A stretch of 48,000 bases of DNA from Symbiodinium natans (GCA_905221605.1 CAJNDS010002173.1:312001-360000); one strand, 5' to 3'. Shown: positions 8,484-18,523, counted from the first letter of the stretch. A program made the numbers and translations. The notes: a model not told the origin generated them from the letters alone.

Positions 8484-10165
8484 CAGGGTGGCAGTGCCCT
8501 AACTGCTATGAATGGAACCTTTCATTCAGGCAGCTGTGCTTTCGGTGCAGCACGCCTCTCCGCTTGGCAGAGGTCGTTTCCCGCGGGATCCCGGATCCGC
8601 GGCGCGGCGAAGAGAGGGACTCGGGCTCAGAAAGCAGCCAGGACGAGCTGGAGTACGAGATCCTTCTGGCCAATCGCGCGATGGACCAGGAAACCATCCA
8701 GCCTCTTCTTAGAAATAAACACAAGAAGAGGGGCGGCAAGAGACGTCGCGAAGAGGCGACGTATGGCAAGGGCCGCGACCCTTGGAGTGCTTGGGCAGAC
8801 GCCCGTGGCAAGGGCCAGGGCAAGCCGAAGGGCAGAGGCAAGTCCGATGCCAAGGGCAAACCCAAGGGGAGGGGCAAGTACGCCTGGGGCGCTTTCGCCG
8901 CGGGCATTGTTGCCGCGCTCCAACCCCGCCCAAGCACAAGCTGGGTCCCAGCTTTTCCGTGCGGGTCGGCCCGGCCGCCGCCAAGTGTTCCGCTTCCGCC
9001 GCGGACCCCCTTTTTCCTGGGTCGCGGGCTCCTCAATCGGTTGATGCACGCCCTCAACGGGAACATCAACGGCTGGTGGGGCCTGGCGGCTGCAGCGTCG
9101 GCGCCGATTGCCTTGCAGTTGCACCGCGGGGTTGTGCATGTTGTCGAGGACTCCATGCACGCGGTTGCAACGGTTTCGGCCGACGTTGTCGAGGAAATCG
9201 GCCATGGGGCCAGGCGGACCGTGTGGGTCGCCGGAACAGCCATCACTCTGGTAGTAGTGATTTTGTGCGGCGCTGTTCTGTGGTACGTGAGTCGTGCCGT
9301 TGCCAATCGCATTGCGCATATGCGACATGGCAACACCGCGGCCCCTGAGGCGCGGCTGTCTCAGCTCCTTGGCTCCGAAGCGACGTTTGAGGTCGCGAGC
9401 TCCAAGAAAGGGGTGACCCATAAGGTTTGGGTGCACCTCAAGGAGGAGACAGCTGCCTGTGGCTGTCGTGCTTACCTGGCAGAAGGACGCTGCGGGCATT
9501 GCGATGCCGCAATGGACACCGCTCGTTCCTTAGGGTTTTTGCACGCGGCCCAGCGAGGCGCGGGTCCTGCGCTCACAGACTCCATTCGGAGTACCGCCTC
9601 CGAAACCCTGGCTAAGGGTAAGGTTGTGTTGGGTTTGGGAAACAGTGAAGGATGTTTCTCCCAACTGGCGGCCAAGAGCCGCGGGCTCTCCTGCTTTCAG
9701 GGGCTCGCGGGTCGTGACCTGGCCGCGGCCCCAGCAGATGGAGCGAGCGCGGCCCACGCACAGTCCGGCTCCGTGCAACGTGCCGCCACTGCCATTGTGG
9801 CGCGCACGCCAGGCCGGAGGAACAAGGGCCCAGCCCCCGCTAGGAGTTCTCCAGTCAAAGAAGCGGAATTCCTTGCGGGCGGGCCATATGTTCAGGCCGC
9901 CCAAACGCTGCTTGGGTCTGGAGCAGCAGAGGATGTGATCTACATCCGGGCGTACAGCTTGGATTGCCCATCCTGCATCGAGGCAATCGAAGCGTCGCTT
10001 GGCAAGGGCGCAAGCGTTCGGATTGTCGCCGACATGGGACAATGCCACCGCACCAAACTTCAGTGGCAAGCGTTGAAACGCTTGGCGGCCGCAGGTGCCG
10101 AGGTGAAGGGTGGGTTGTGGCACATCCGTGCGCGACGCCTATGCTCGCGACGGCCGCGGGGCTAA
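8402..10165 (+). CDS. RanBP2 finger, membrane segment, SWIM finger and N-terminal half of a PLD domain
   Basis: Frame 2. It opens with a perfect RanBP2-type finger, W-x-C-x2-C-x3-N-x6-C-x2-C, with Trp at 8489 and Cys codons at 8495, 8504, 8537 and 8546. A very basic Lys/Gly/Arg-rich stretch with repeated GKPKGRGK-like units follows (about 8740-8880). A hydrophobic segment of about 22 residues (GTAITLVVVILCGAVLWYV, about 9230-9290) is a likely membrane anchor. A SWIM-type motif C-x-C-x8-C-x-H lies at 9458-9499. The last part (about 9930-10090: DVIYIRAYSLD, then VRIVADMGQ) matches the N-terminal half of single-HKD PLD nucleases such as PLD6/Zucchini. The HKD itself is in frame 3 just downstream, so a one-base shift at 10110-10165 splits the domain. 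The first ATG of this frame is at 8564, which would drop the finger. Membrane topology is inferred. Confidence 0.55.
   Translation, partial: GRARQKRERRQAEKAERDDHISEALRIAGWQCPNCYEWNLSFRQLCFRCSTPLRLAEVVSRGIPDPRRGEERDSGSESSQDELEYEILLANRAMDQETIQPLLRNKHKKRGGKRRREEATYGKGRDPWSAWADARGKGQGKPKGRGKSDAKGKPKGRGKYAWGAFAAGIVAALQPRPSTSWVPAFPCGSARPPPSVPLPPRTPFFLGRGLLNRLMHALNGNINGWWGLAAAASAPIALQLHRGVVHVVEDSMHAVATVSADVVEEIGHGARRTVWVAGTAITLVVVILCGAVLWYVSRAVANRIAHMRHGNTAAPEARLSQLLGSEATFEVASSKKGVTHKVWVHLKEETAACGCRAYLAEGRCGHCDAAMDTARSLGFLHAAQRGAGPALTDSIRSTASETLAKGKVVLGLGNSEGCFSQLAAKSRGLSCFQGLAGRDLAAAPADGASAAHAQSGSVQRAATAIVARTPGRRNKGPAPARSSPVKEAEFLAGGPYVQAAQTLLGSGAAEDVIYIRAYSLDCPSCIEAIEASLGKGASVRIVADMGQCHRTKLQWQALKRLAAAGAEVKGGLWHIRARRLCSRRPRG
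9703..9728 (+). repeat. Dispersed GC-rich motif, copy 6
   Basis: Core GCGGGTCGTGACCTGGCCGC between the SWIM finger and the PLD domain, in a low-complexity stretch of the ORF. Confidence 0.55.
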
Positions 10166-10484
10166 GGTAGGCACCGGGATTCAAGGGCTGCACCATGCCA
10201 AGGCCCTATGCCTACTGCGGCCTGATGGCGCGGTGGTGCTGATTGGGAGCCTCAATTTTACCACAAGCAGCAAAGCCAATGCGGAGGCAGGGCTTAAGCT
10301 TGAGGTCCCCAAGACGCACCCGGTCGCACAGTCCTACATCGAGGAATTCCAGAGGGTGTCGGCTGAGGCATTCTCCCTCGATGAGGCGGTTGCAAAGCGC
10401 CCTCAGTTGGAGCGAGCCAGTAGCTCCAACGTTGCTGGCAACGCCACTCGTGCCCCCAACACTGCTCCACAGGGTATCGAGTAG
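10110..10484 (+). CDS. C-terminal half of PLD-superfamily (HKD) domain
   Basis: Frame 3 carries the active-site motif of the phospholipase D superfamily. H-x-K is encoded at 10194-10202, followed by GSLNFT at 10245-10262, close to the HHKF...GSLNWT signature of PLD6/Zucchini/MitoPLD and bacterial Nuc-like nucleases. The Asp usually found four residues after the Lys is a Leu here, and an Asp sits three residues later, so the motif is H-x-K-x4-L. After the HKD a helix rich in Glu and Ala ends the domain, and the frame stops at 10482-10484. Together with the upstream frame this gives one single-HKD domain; such enzymes usually work as dimers. Whether it cuts RNA, DNA or lipid cannot be told from sequence. 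Membrane anchor plus single HKD is the PLD6 layout. Confidence 0.65.
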   Translation: MGCGTSVRDAYARDGRGAKVGTGIQGLHHAKALCLLRPDGAVVLIGSLNFTTSSKANAEAGLKLEVPKTHPVAQSYIEEFQRVSAEAFSLDEAVAKRPQLERASSSNVAGNATRAPNTAPQGIE

Positions 10485-11268
10485 GCTGCGGCCAGTTGGC
10501 GCGGCGTGGTATGCATCCACGCATTATCAGGGCAGGCGTTGCAGCACGGCACGTTGCTTCGCCAACCTTTTGCACTTTCTTTTGCTTGACTGCGGGCGAA
10601 AAGCCGCGGCAGGTTGGAAACCTGCCCATTTTGCTTCCCCGCATCTTTCTCCTCCGCCCTGCCTGTGGCCCCTCGTGCCGAGGGTGCTCTTTTGCAGGTG
10701 CTGCGGACCGTGTCCTGGTCGCGGCAATGCGCTCGCCGAAGCGCGTGTGAGCTGCATTGCCCGCGGCACGAGCCATGTGCGCGGCTCTCACTGAGTCTGG
10801 TAGCCCGTAGGGTAGTTCCGGATAGGTGAGTAGCCGTAGCCGTAGCTTAGGACCGGTAGTGTACAGTGTACCATTTGTACCATAGTCTGCGTACTGGCAG
10901 CTAGAGACCAGCTCGAGGATTCAAGAGCCTCGCCCACCAGCAAAAGGGTGAGGACCTCCTGGGAAAGGGTGGTTAAGGGTTGCTGAGGGTTGCCGTCGTC
11001 GTGCGTTCGTTGTGGTGGTGCGGGCTAGCGTCCCTGCCGCATGCCAATGCTCATGATGTGCGGACCACCGCGGTCGCACGCGACACCCTCTCCCTTCCCT
11101 TTCTGTGTTCAGCGCGAGTGCCTGCTGCACTCCGAGCTCGAGATGAGCTGGAAGCCTCGGCTGAGGGGCGAATGTGAGCAGGTCTAAGCACGCACGTTGC
11201 ATGTGCAGAGCTGCCAGGACCAGTACTGTAGTCTTCTTTGCATGTGTAGGTTTGCAATTCGTTTCAAT
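10485..11268. other. 3' non-coding tail of the retroelement and junction
   Basis: No gene seen. GC-rich sequence with one dispersed motif grades after about 10.8 kb into mixed sequence with a short direct repeat of AGCCGT (about 10830-10846) and a purine-rich stretch (about 10950-10990) that could be a polypurine tract. No LTR could be delimited. Confidence 0.4.
10699..10725 (+). repeat. Dispersed GC-rich motif, copy 7
   Basis: Core GCGGACCGTGTCCTGGTCGC in the 3' non-coding tail. It is used here to judge how far right the element reaches. Confidence 0.6.
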
Positions 11269-11285
11269 GCCAATTTTGGCTCAAG
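11269..11285 (+). other. Dinoflagellate spliced-leader-like sequence (relict or decayed SL gene)
   Basis: GCCAATTTTGGCTCAAG matches the 3' 16 bases of the dinoflagellate trans-spliced leader (GCCATTTTGGCTCAAG), with one extra A. It is followed by TACCGAG, close to the GTACC expected after the exon in an SL RNA gene. It may be a retroposed mRNA 5' end or a decayed SL gene; no ORF starts just downstream. Confidence 0.55.
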
Positions 11286-11469
11286 TACCGAGCTTGTGCC
11301 TTTGAGCACGGTAGAGTCGTACAGTAGCTCTTAGGTTGCTGTGCGGTCCGACCGGACGCACTCAGGCGTAGCTGCACAAGTGCTTGAACTCGCGAAGTCG
11401 TAAAACAGCGTGACCGGGCTGTGATTGCATTGGCTTAGTGCAAGTCCAGTGCTGGTCGACTTCACAATA

Positions 11470-11527
11470 CATATACGTATACGTATACGTATACGTATAC
11501 GTATACGTATACGTATACGTATACGTA
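11470..11527. repeat. (ATACGT)n microsatellite
   Basis: About nine units of a self-complementary hexamer. Purines and pyrimidines strictly alternate, so the tract can form a cruciform or left-handed DNA. Confidence 0.95.
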
Positions 11528-11599
11528 CACATACACATTGGTAGCTCTCTATGTGGGGTCTGTTTTGGGGTCCCCTAGAGAACACGGCAGCCTTGCAAT

Positions 11600-14150
11600 A
11601 AGGACCTACCTAATTGAGAGAACTACACATATGTTCCTGAACAGCTGCACGTAGGCCTTTCACAGACCTACGCTTCCACCGGCAGCCTCACTAAACTAAT
11701 CCGGGCTCAAGAGCTCGGCCACGAGAGGGTTTAGGGTTGAGGACCTAGGGTTTATGGTTCAAGGCAACTGACATTACCCTTGCGTTGTTGAGAGCTTGGT
11801 GACTCCAGTTACTTAAACCCTACGAAGGGGCATCTGGGCTGTGATGCAAGGGTGAGGGCGTCCTCCACCTGCTCCTCCTCCTGCAGCAGGTCCTCCAGGC
11901 CCCGCGCTATTCCGCAAACCCAAAACATTCAGGGCTTTCCTAAACCCTAAAGACTGACAGTTTGCTGCTCTCAAGGCATACTTTGTAGACACAAACACAG
12001 AGTTTAGGGTTTAGAGCTTCAGCCCCGAAAATCTCATCGGCCACGTTCCACTGCGACGCTAAACCCTAAACCGTACAACTCTAGAACGCCCCCGACACTC
12101 GGATGGCTTCAAGGCTACAGGGTTTTCTGGCGGCTTTGGGGTTCTAGGGCTGTAGGTGTTGCAGGGCTTTTGGAGCTTTGACCCTAATCCCTAAATCCTC
12201 AACCCTGAACAACCTAAACCCTACGAACCCCTCACCCTTCCTGGAACCCCTGAAGCCCCAGGAGCTCCTGCGAGGCGGCCGGGTCGGAGTCCCTCTCTTC
12301 GCCCTGGGTGGCAAGCTTGTTCTAATGCATGACTGGGGCCGACATGGCAATGTGGTGGGGGGGGTTTGGGGTTGGTGTTTCGTTGGAAAGTGACACCCTG
12401 AACCCCAACGAGGGCCCGAACACCATTGGCTCATTCTCCCAACGAGGGCCCGAACACCGTTTTATCCAGAGTGGGCCATTCCCCCAAAGAGAAACAACAA
12501 GCGTAACAGTCAAAGGCGGTTTGAGACTAAGCCGACAAACATGTCTTTAAGCCTGGCGCCACGAAAGAAACCCTCAAACCCTAAAACCCTCCTTTCGCAG
12601 CTAAGACTCGGAGTTTCGACGCCTCTCTTGGAGCTGCTCAACGGCGTTTCAGGGTTTGGGGCTGTGAGGGCCCGGAGGGCTTTTGGGAAGGCTTTTGGGG
12701 GGGTGCTCAAGGGCTGAAGGGGCTCTTCAGTGCTTCTGGGCTTTCAGGGGCAACCTCGAGGGAAAGCGGCTTCAGAGGCTCCACTTTGCATAAGCCTTCA
12801 TTAAAGGGTGCTCAGGGTCCCTAAACCCTAACCCCTAAGCCTGAACCGTAACCTTACACCCTAAACCCTCAACCCAACCAAAACTGTCCTGGAGTTGGAG
12901 CTGAACGATTTGGAGGGCTCTCCGAAATGATCGTTTTGAGGATTCAGGGCTTGGTAGGGTTTTAGGGTTTCAGGGCTTCGGGGGCTGGGCTTCAGGGCTT
13001 CAGGGCTTCAAGGTGTCAGGCTTGGGGGGTTTGAGGCTTAGGGATTTACTGGGCTTGGGGCTTAGGACCCCACGTTGTGTGACCTCTGCTTTCACAGCAT
13101 TCGACCAAACTTGGGGGTTCAGCCCACTGGAGCGGTGAACTTGGGCTCTTCCCATCCAAAAGAAACGAAGGGATGCTGGAATTCTCGGTGCAGGGCTTAG
13201 GGTGCAAAGCAAAGGCACCCTGAAACTCTGAAACCCCAAACTCATAGACCTCGGCAGATGTCCCTGTGTTTATGTTTATCATGTTTATCATGTTTATCAT
13301 CTCAAACCTCCAGTGACTCTAGTTTCACTCCACCTTTCGTTGCGTCGGGCCTGTCACTCCCGCCCCCGTCGGGATCCCTGGGCACGAAGCGTTGGGCTCG
13401 GGCGATCGGCGTTCGTGAGGTGTCGCTTATGGCTGCGTATGGTTTTGGAGCCACTGGGATCCGGGAAACTGAGGGTCACATGCCGTGGACCTTAAGGCGA
13501 CGCCTCCAATGCATTTTGCTCTGATCCCCTTGCCTATAGCCTTTGCAATCAAACCCCTTTTAAAGAAGGGCCCTCAAGGAAAGGAACCTAAGCCCAAAAC
13601 CCCAGTCAACCCTCCAGTACTCCCCACCTCTCCTCACAACAGTGCCTCCTCCGAAAACTAAGGGGTATCATGCCCATTTTGGCCTCGATGAAACCGCCGT
13701 ACCTCCCGCCCTACCGACTCGGGACCAGATACGAAATCTGGAAGATCTGCACTCAATGCTCCCCTAGTGAAACTACAAACCGCATCCCACAAGCCCAGGC
13801 GCTTCACAGGGTTTGGAACTTTCGGGTTTCAGAGTAACCTTTCAGAGGCATTGCGGCTTAGAGATATTGAAGTTTAGAGTCGTCGGAGGGCCTTTGCAAG
13901 GCTCATGAGGCACCACGCTTGGGAGGCTCTGTAGGGCTACGGTGTAACGGAGGCAAAAACTCCGGGAGGGTAGAACCCCTAAACCCCTCAAGCCCCTCAA
14001 ACCCCTCAAACCCCTCAAGCCCCTCAAGCCCCTCAAACCCCCCCCTTAACCCCCTAAACCGAAGGAAGACTTCTGGGTGCCCCGGCACCAGGGCCGCTGC
14101 CCGGGCCTGTTCAGCATGAACAACGACGACTATACATGTATACATATGTA
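11600..14150. repeat. Degenerate telomere-like repeat region
   Basis: No convincing gene. CCCTAAA/TTTAGGG heptamers and decayed variants (ccctgaa, cctcaa, gggcttcagggctt) recur on both strands, dense at 11724-11760, 12000-12070, 12190-12230, 12800-12885, 12955-13012 and 13975-14045. The last is a run of CCCCTCAAA-type units. Plant-type TTTAGGG is also the dinoflagellate telomere repeat, so these are interstitial relics or telomere-derived minisatellites. Confidence 0.75.
12404..12462. repeat. Short direct repeat
   Basis: AACGAGGGCCCGAACACC occurs twice, 34 bases apart, inside the telomere-like region. Confidence 0.8.
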
Positions 14151-14300
14151 TTAGCAGTCTGACTATTCTTCTGAATATTCTTCTTTTTCGTCTTAATAAT
14201 TTCTTACTATTCTTAGATTCTTGGTATGATGTGTGCGCTGATACTTACAATAATATATGTGTGTATATATATATATATATATTTATTTATTTATTCTTGT
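14150..14300. repeat. AT-rich tract with (TA)n and (TTTA)n
   Basis: A sharp AT-rich island with TATATA at about 14262-14281 and TTTATTTATTTA after it. No gene. Confidence 0.8.
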
Positions 14301-14576
14301 TGTGATTCTTTGTAGCTCTGATTTCAGGAACTCTTCGGGCTCCCCAAGCGTAGTCCCAAGCGCCGCTGCACCTGGAAGCTTAGGGGCGCAAGATGTTTTT
14401 GGAGTTTGAGGGCGGATAGCTTCAGGTTCAGACTGGCCCTCATGTCAGCTACAGGAAAATGACGCCTGAAACGATGTCGACATAGGTTATGAGACCCCCC
14501 TGAGAGCCCTGGCTGCGCAAGGCACCTTAACGCCGAAGCGCGGCCTACTGTAACCTCAACCACACGGAGCTTAGAA

Positions 14577-15310
14577 GCCCCCCCCCACCCCCCGTCCCCC
14601 CCCCCTACGCGAAATGAATGGGCCCGACCTCGAAGTTGAAGTTCGAGATGTCGGAGCTGCCTGAGCTCACTGCTCGCGCCGGGCTTTTGAAGTGCTTTCG
14701 CGCATGGTTTAGGGCTGAGGTCTGAGCAACTTGGCAACGCGGGGCGGACAGTTTTTGAGGGCTTCGGGGGCTTCGGGGCCTTCGGGGGCTTCGGGGCTTT
14801 GGGGCTTTGGGGCTTTGGGGCTTTGGGACGTCTGTAGATGCGGACAAAAAAGGGGATCGGCTTTGCATGTACCTTGGGGCCTTACAGGGGTGTCAAAAAC
14901 TTGAAGGATGTTGGGCGTGAGAAAGCCTCTGGGGGGCCGAATGTTTCAGGTGGACCGGGTTTCCAACAACCTTCTGAGCCCTTTCAATGTTTGCCCGCCG
15001 AACTCTACAAGGTGAATCGGAAAAATGCCTTCCGAAGCGTAAGTCCCAGCACCCGCGTTGTGAACGTAAAGCCGTTTATCTCACACGCCAGCATGCTGTC
15101 AGTGCAGTCGCTCTCTGCATCGCTGTCCGCATCTATCTGCAGTGGCACCTGTGCAGTGGGGAGTACCCTAGCACTTACAGCGACAAATCAGTGTGTGGGT
15201 ATCGTCTGCTGAGGGAACCCCTCCAAAACAACAGAGTACAAATCCATTACAAGGACCCAGAGATCATATCTCAGGTCTTTCGAATCTCGGGCACGGGGGG
15301 GGGGGGGGTT
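14577..15310. repeat. Homopolymer and GGGGCTT minisatellite region
   Basis: C-runs at about 14579-14607, units of GGGGCTTTG/GGGGCTTCG at about 14755-14828, and a G-run of about 14 at 15295-15308. No gene is supported between; open frames here lack domain signs. Confidence 0.7.
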
Positions 15311-18300
15311 GGGGAAGGGCAGGCGCCCCTACGCTTCTCTCGATGCATCCTGCAGATTTCGGTGGGCTCTTTTGGATCATGTACCCCATGGCACTGCAAG
15401 AGCGAAGACGTCCGAGGGATCGCGGGCAGTTTTTGAGTGATACACGAGGGCTGGGATTCGACGATTCTTTGCGCGTGCAACTCAAGAATCACCCCAAACC
15501 TTATCCCTCCGAAGCCCTGAACCCCCATAATCCTGAAACCACTCGATACAACCAAGACCTGGAGGCTCGCAGGTCCCTTGCACCTTCAGAGGCCGTGAGT
15601 CAGCCCGCCGCGCCTAGAGACAGGACCCAAAAACCCTGCAAAGTGCAAGGGTTTGGGGGTCCGGGATTCTGACCTTCACTATGGCGCTCCTGTTTGTGTC
15701 TTTTTGCCACTTGCATCTTCACGACTGCGTGGCTTCCTTTGCATTGCCATCTGCTCTTCAATCCCACTGTCCTGTGCATACTCAAGTATGTAGCAACCAC
15801 GAAACACTCTTCCGCGTCTTGTCTTGTCTCTTGCATCTTCTAAACAGCTTGCCAGTCAGACTGGTCCATTCACATAAGGGCAGCCAAGCCAGCAATTCTG
15901 TTTGACAGGTTGAAACCCTTCTTCACTCAGGGCTTCAACTCCCCTGAGCTGCTTGTGGCCCTTCTCCTGAACCCTAAATATCAGGTGCTGAACTCGTCTG
16001 CGGAAACCCTTGAACCTCCAAGAATCCTGAGACCCTGAACCCTAAAATGCTAAGTTCCTAAATCCTTCTTCCCAGAAAACGAGAGCAGCAAACGTCCGAT
16101 CCCTAAATGCTCGCGCAGTGGAGGTGTGGAATTTCTGGGTGCATGATTTTCGCATCGTGTTTCCGCATGGTGTGTTGCACTGCTTGGCATCCCAGAGTTC
16201 CCTCAGGTGCCTCCAGAGCTGCCCGAGCCTTTGCGTAGACGAGGGCGGTCGGGCGACTGGCCAGGACTGTTTTTGCTGGGTTTGGGATCGTTTGGTTCAA
16301 GCACTCAGACCATCCACTTTTGTGGGGTTCATCCGTGGGCTTAGCGAAGAACCCTCCCAGAGAAGGGCTCACGGTCCTGCGGCTTCGGACTCGGGGCCTC
16401 GCCTGTCGATGCGCGGCGTGGACCACGGCATCGTCGGCAGAGAGGGCTTCACCTGACACGTTGCTTCTGGAGTTCCACAGAGAGCCGGCGTGGACTCGCC
16501 CTCGAGTGCCTTTTAGGAAGACCTGAGCCCGAAAACGCAAAAATCCCTTGCAACCCCACCTTGCGGAAAAAGCTCCATCCGAAACCCTCCAAAACTCCAG
16601 ATTGGGGCCCAAGGAGCCACATGCTCCTCGTGGATCGCATGCCGCGCCGACAGCAGCTGCCCAAGTATGCGGGTCCTGGCTCGTGGCTTTGGCGCACTCA
16701 GTACTACTGGTAGCACAATGCTTCGTACCTAAAAGCAGGCGAAGGCTTAACAGGTTAGAGTTTTCTGGCCGCAGCTACGCCGGAATGCACCAAACACGAA
16801 CAACACCAAAGGATCCTTTCTGTCAAGCCTCCCACAAGACCACTTCTTCCCAGAACCCATTCAGACACCGACCGCGAGGACCCCGCTCACGAACCTTTCA
16901 CGGGATTGCTCGCTCTTCGCGTATGTACAAGTAGGGTGGAAAAGCCCTTTCCGACAAATTCTCAAAGCTTTTGGGGGCTCTGCCCTTCACCCCGCCTGGA
17001 CTTGGAGACCTTGTGCTCAAGGAAGTTGCAGGACTGTTCCAGGGTGCGGAAGGAGGCCTCTGCACAGCGAAGCTCTCAAAGGCTTGCCAGGGATTGGGCT
17101 GGTCTTCTTTGAGGGAGGCTTCAGGGTTGAGCTCAGGGCGTTTCTGGGGATGTGCGCCTTCAGCTTCGCCCGAGACCCGAGCCGCGCAAGAGCGCGGCGC
17201 CAAACCCCAAACCCCGCCAAAGCAAACCCCAAAACGTCTTAAAGGGGGCCCCTGAGTTGTGATCAGAACGGATTGAAAACAAGTTCTATGCATAGGCTCC
17301 CCCAGAATGAAGAACTCAAGGAAAGCACAAAACTTATTTCAGAAGCACAGCTCTCTTTTACAAGCAGCCTTGATGGACAGCACCGTGTCTCGGAGGAGCT
17401 GTGGATCATGCCGAGCATCCGGGATGATGTGGGCCTCCCGGCTCCGATCCCTAACATACCCTGGAACCCATCGAGGGGCCCCCCTAAGGCCCCCTAAGGC
17501 CTAAGGCCTAAACCTCCCTAAGCCTCCCTAAACCTCCCTCAACCTCCCCCCTAACCCCTGGTAGCCTACAAATCCTCGGATCCGCCCCCCCACCTTGTTC
17601 CCGTGCTTGGCTCCAAAGGACATGGCGCATGGCGGGGCTTCTCTTTGAGCTGCGGCCCTTCGGGGAGCAAGGGGGTGTTTAGGGTTTAGGCTTTAGGGTT
17701 TAGGGTTGGATGGGTCGGATGGGTTGGATGGGTTGGATGGGGTTTTTTGACTGCTGAGGATTTAGGAGTGGATGCAGTGGGGCCTGAAAACAGCTGCAAG
17801 TGGATGCTGACATGCGGCGATCTGCTTGGGGCTTTTCGGGTGCCCCTGACAGGAGTTGCTGTTTTCGGGGAATCGTTCTTCTCAATAGTTCCGTGCCCGG
17901 CCTCTGACATGGTGCCTACTGCAGGCACATCGTCTACAAAATCGTGGAAACGAAGAGGTAAATTAAGCAACCTGTCAGATTTAGAGCTGGTGGAAAGTAT
18001 GACACAAGACGCCGTTTCGAAGAGTAAAGCGTATACATCCAAAGTGCTGCATATCCCGACAAACAATCACCTCTCCCCATTTGGGCACCCACTCCCCGGC
18101 CCTCGCCGCTCCCCCCAACAACACCCTAAACACCCAAACACCATCGGTCTGGCACCTCCCGACACCTCTCAGCAAAGCCAGTCGACATTTTGCACGCATG
18201 CAGGGAGTCGTTTTTTTAAAATTTTTTGCCTCTCTTGAAAGGGGCCTCCGAGCCGCGGCCGCCTCGCGACAAACAAACTTCGAGAGCGCCCTGCCAGTGT

Positions 18301-18500
18301 TGTGATCTTTGGCTCAAAGAGGCAGTGTTAGGCTCCTGGTGATACTCTCAGGTTACTCTCAGACTCTGGCACAGGGCGGTGCTCTCAAAGCATAAAAGAG
18401 GAAGTCCGGACGTCGCGGCTTAAAATTTGGAAGCCAAGGTGGCTACGACCCAAAGGGTGCCGTGCGACAAGTCATGCATTGCACATCTATGAAGCAGCTG
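15310..18500. other. Non-coding stretch with telomere-like and short minisatellite sequence
   Basis: No gene recognised. Features seen are CCTAAGGCC/CCTCCCTAA units at 17483-17540, TTTAGGG units at 17675-17707, and about five TTGGATGGG units at 17705-17742. A few open frames (for example 16103-16612 minus and 17747-18238 plus) have no recognisable domain or splice context. Confidence 0.55.
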
Positions 18501-18523
18501 CACCTCAAGAGTAGAGGCCTCAC

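Larger units (their letters stand above)
1..10750 (+). mobile_element. Composite LTR-type retroelement with RNA-processing cargo (5' end outside window)
   Basis: Continuous GC-rich coding sequence runs from the left edge to 10484, followed by a short GC-rich tail that still holds one copy of the element's dispersed 24-bp motif (about 10699-10725). Seen domains in order: zinc ribbon, integrase, methyltransferase-like, reverse transcriptase, Tpt1/KptA, C2HC finger, two RanBP2-type fingers, membrane segment, SWIM finger, PLD. Integrase zinc finger, DD35E core and YVDD reverse transcriptase are hallmarks of retroelements, and the GPY/F-like tail points to the Ty3 group. I saw no RNase H, protease or Gag. 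No LTR pair can be shown because the 5' end is off the window, so the right boundary is an estimate. Frame changes at several points mean this copy is probably not translated as written. Treating the cargo as part of the same element is an inference from the tight head-to-tail packing and the shared dispersed motif. Confidence 0.8.

Noticed and set aside
10485-11300. 3' LTR of the retroelement
   Set aside because: No matching 5' copy in the window and no clear TG...CA ends, so none can be delimited.
11331-11585. Open frame with Arg-Ile repeats
   Set aside because: Direct translation of (ATACGT)n.
13660-13690. GCCCATTTTGGCCTCGA as another spliced-leader relict
   Set aside because: The last bases (CTCAAG) are not kept, so similarity rests on a short AT-rich core.
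16103-16612. 169-residue minus-strand ORF
   Set aside because: No domain, no splice context, and an overlapping open frame on the other strand.
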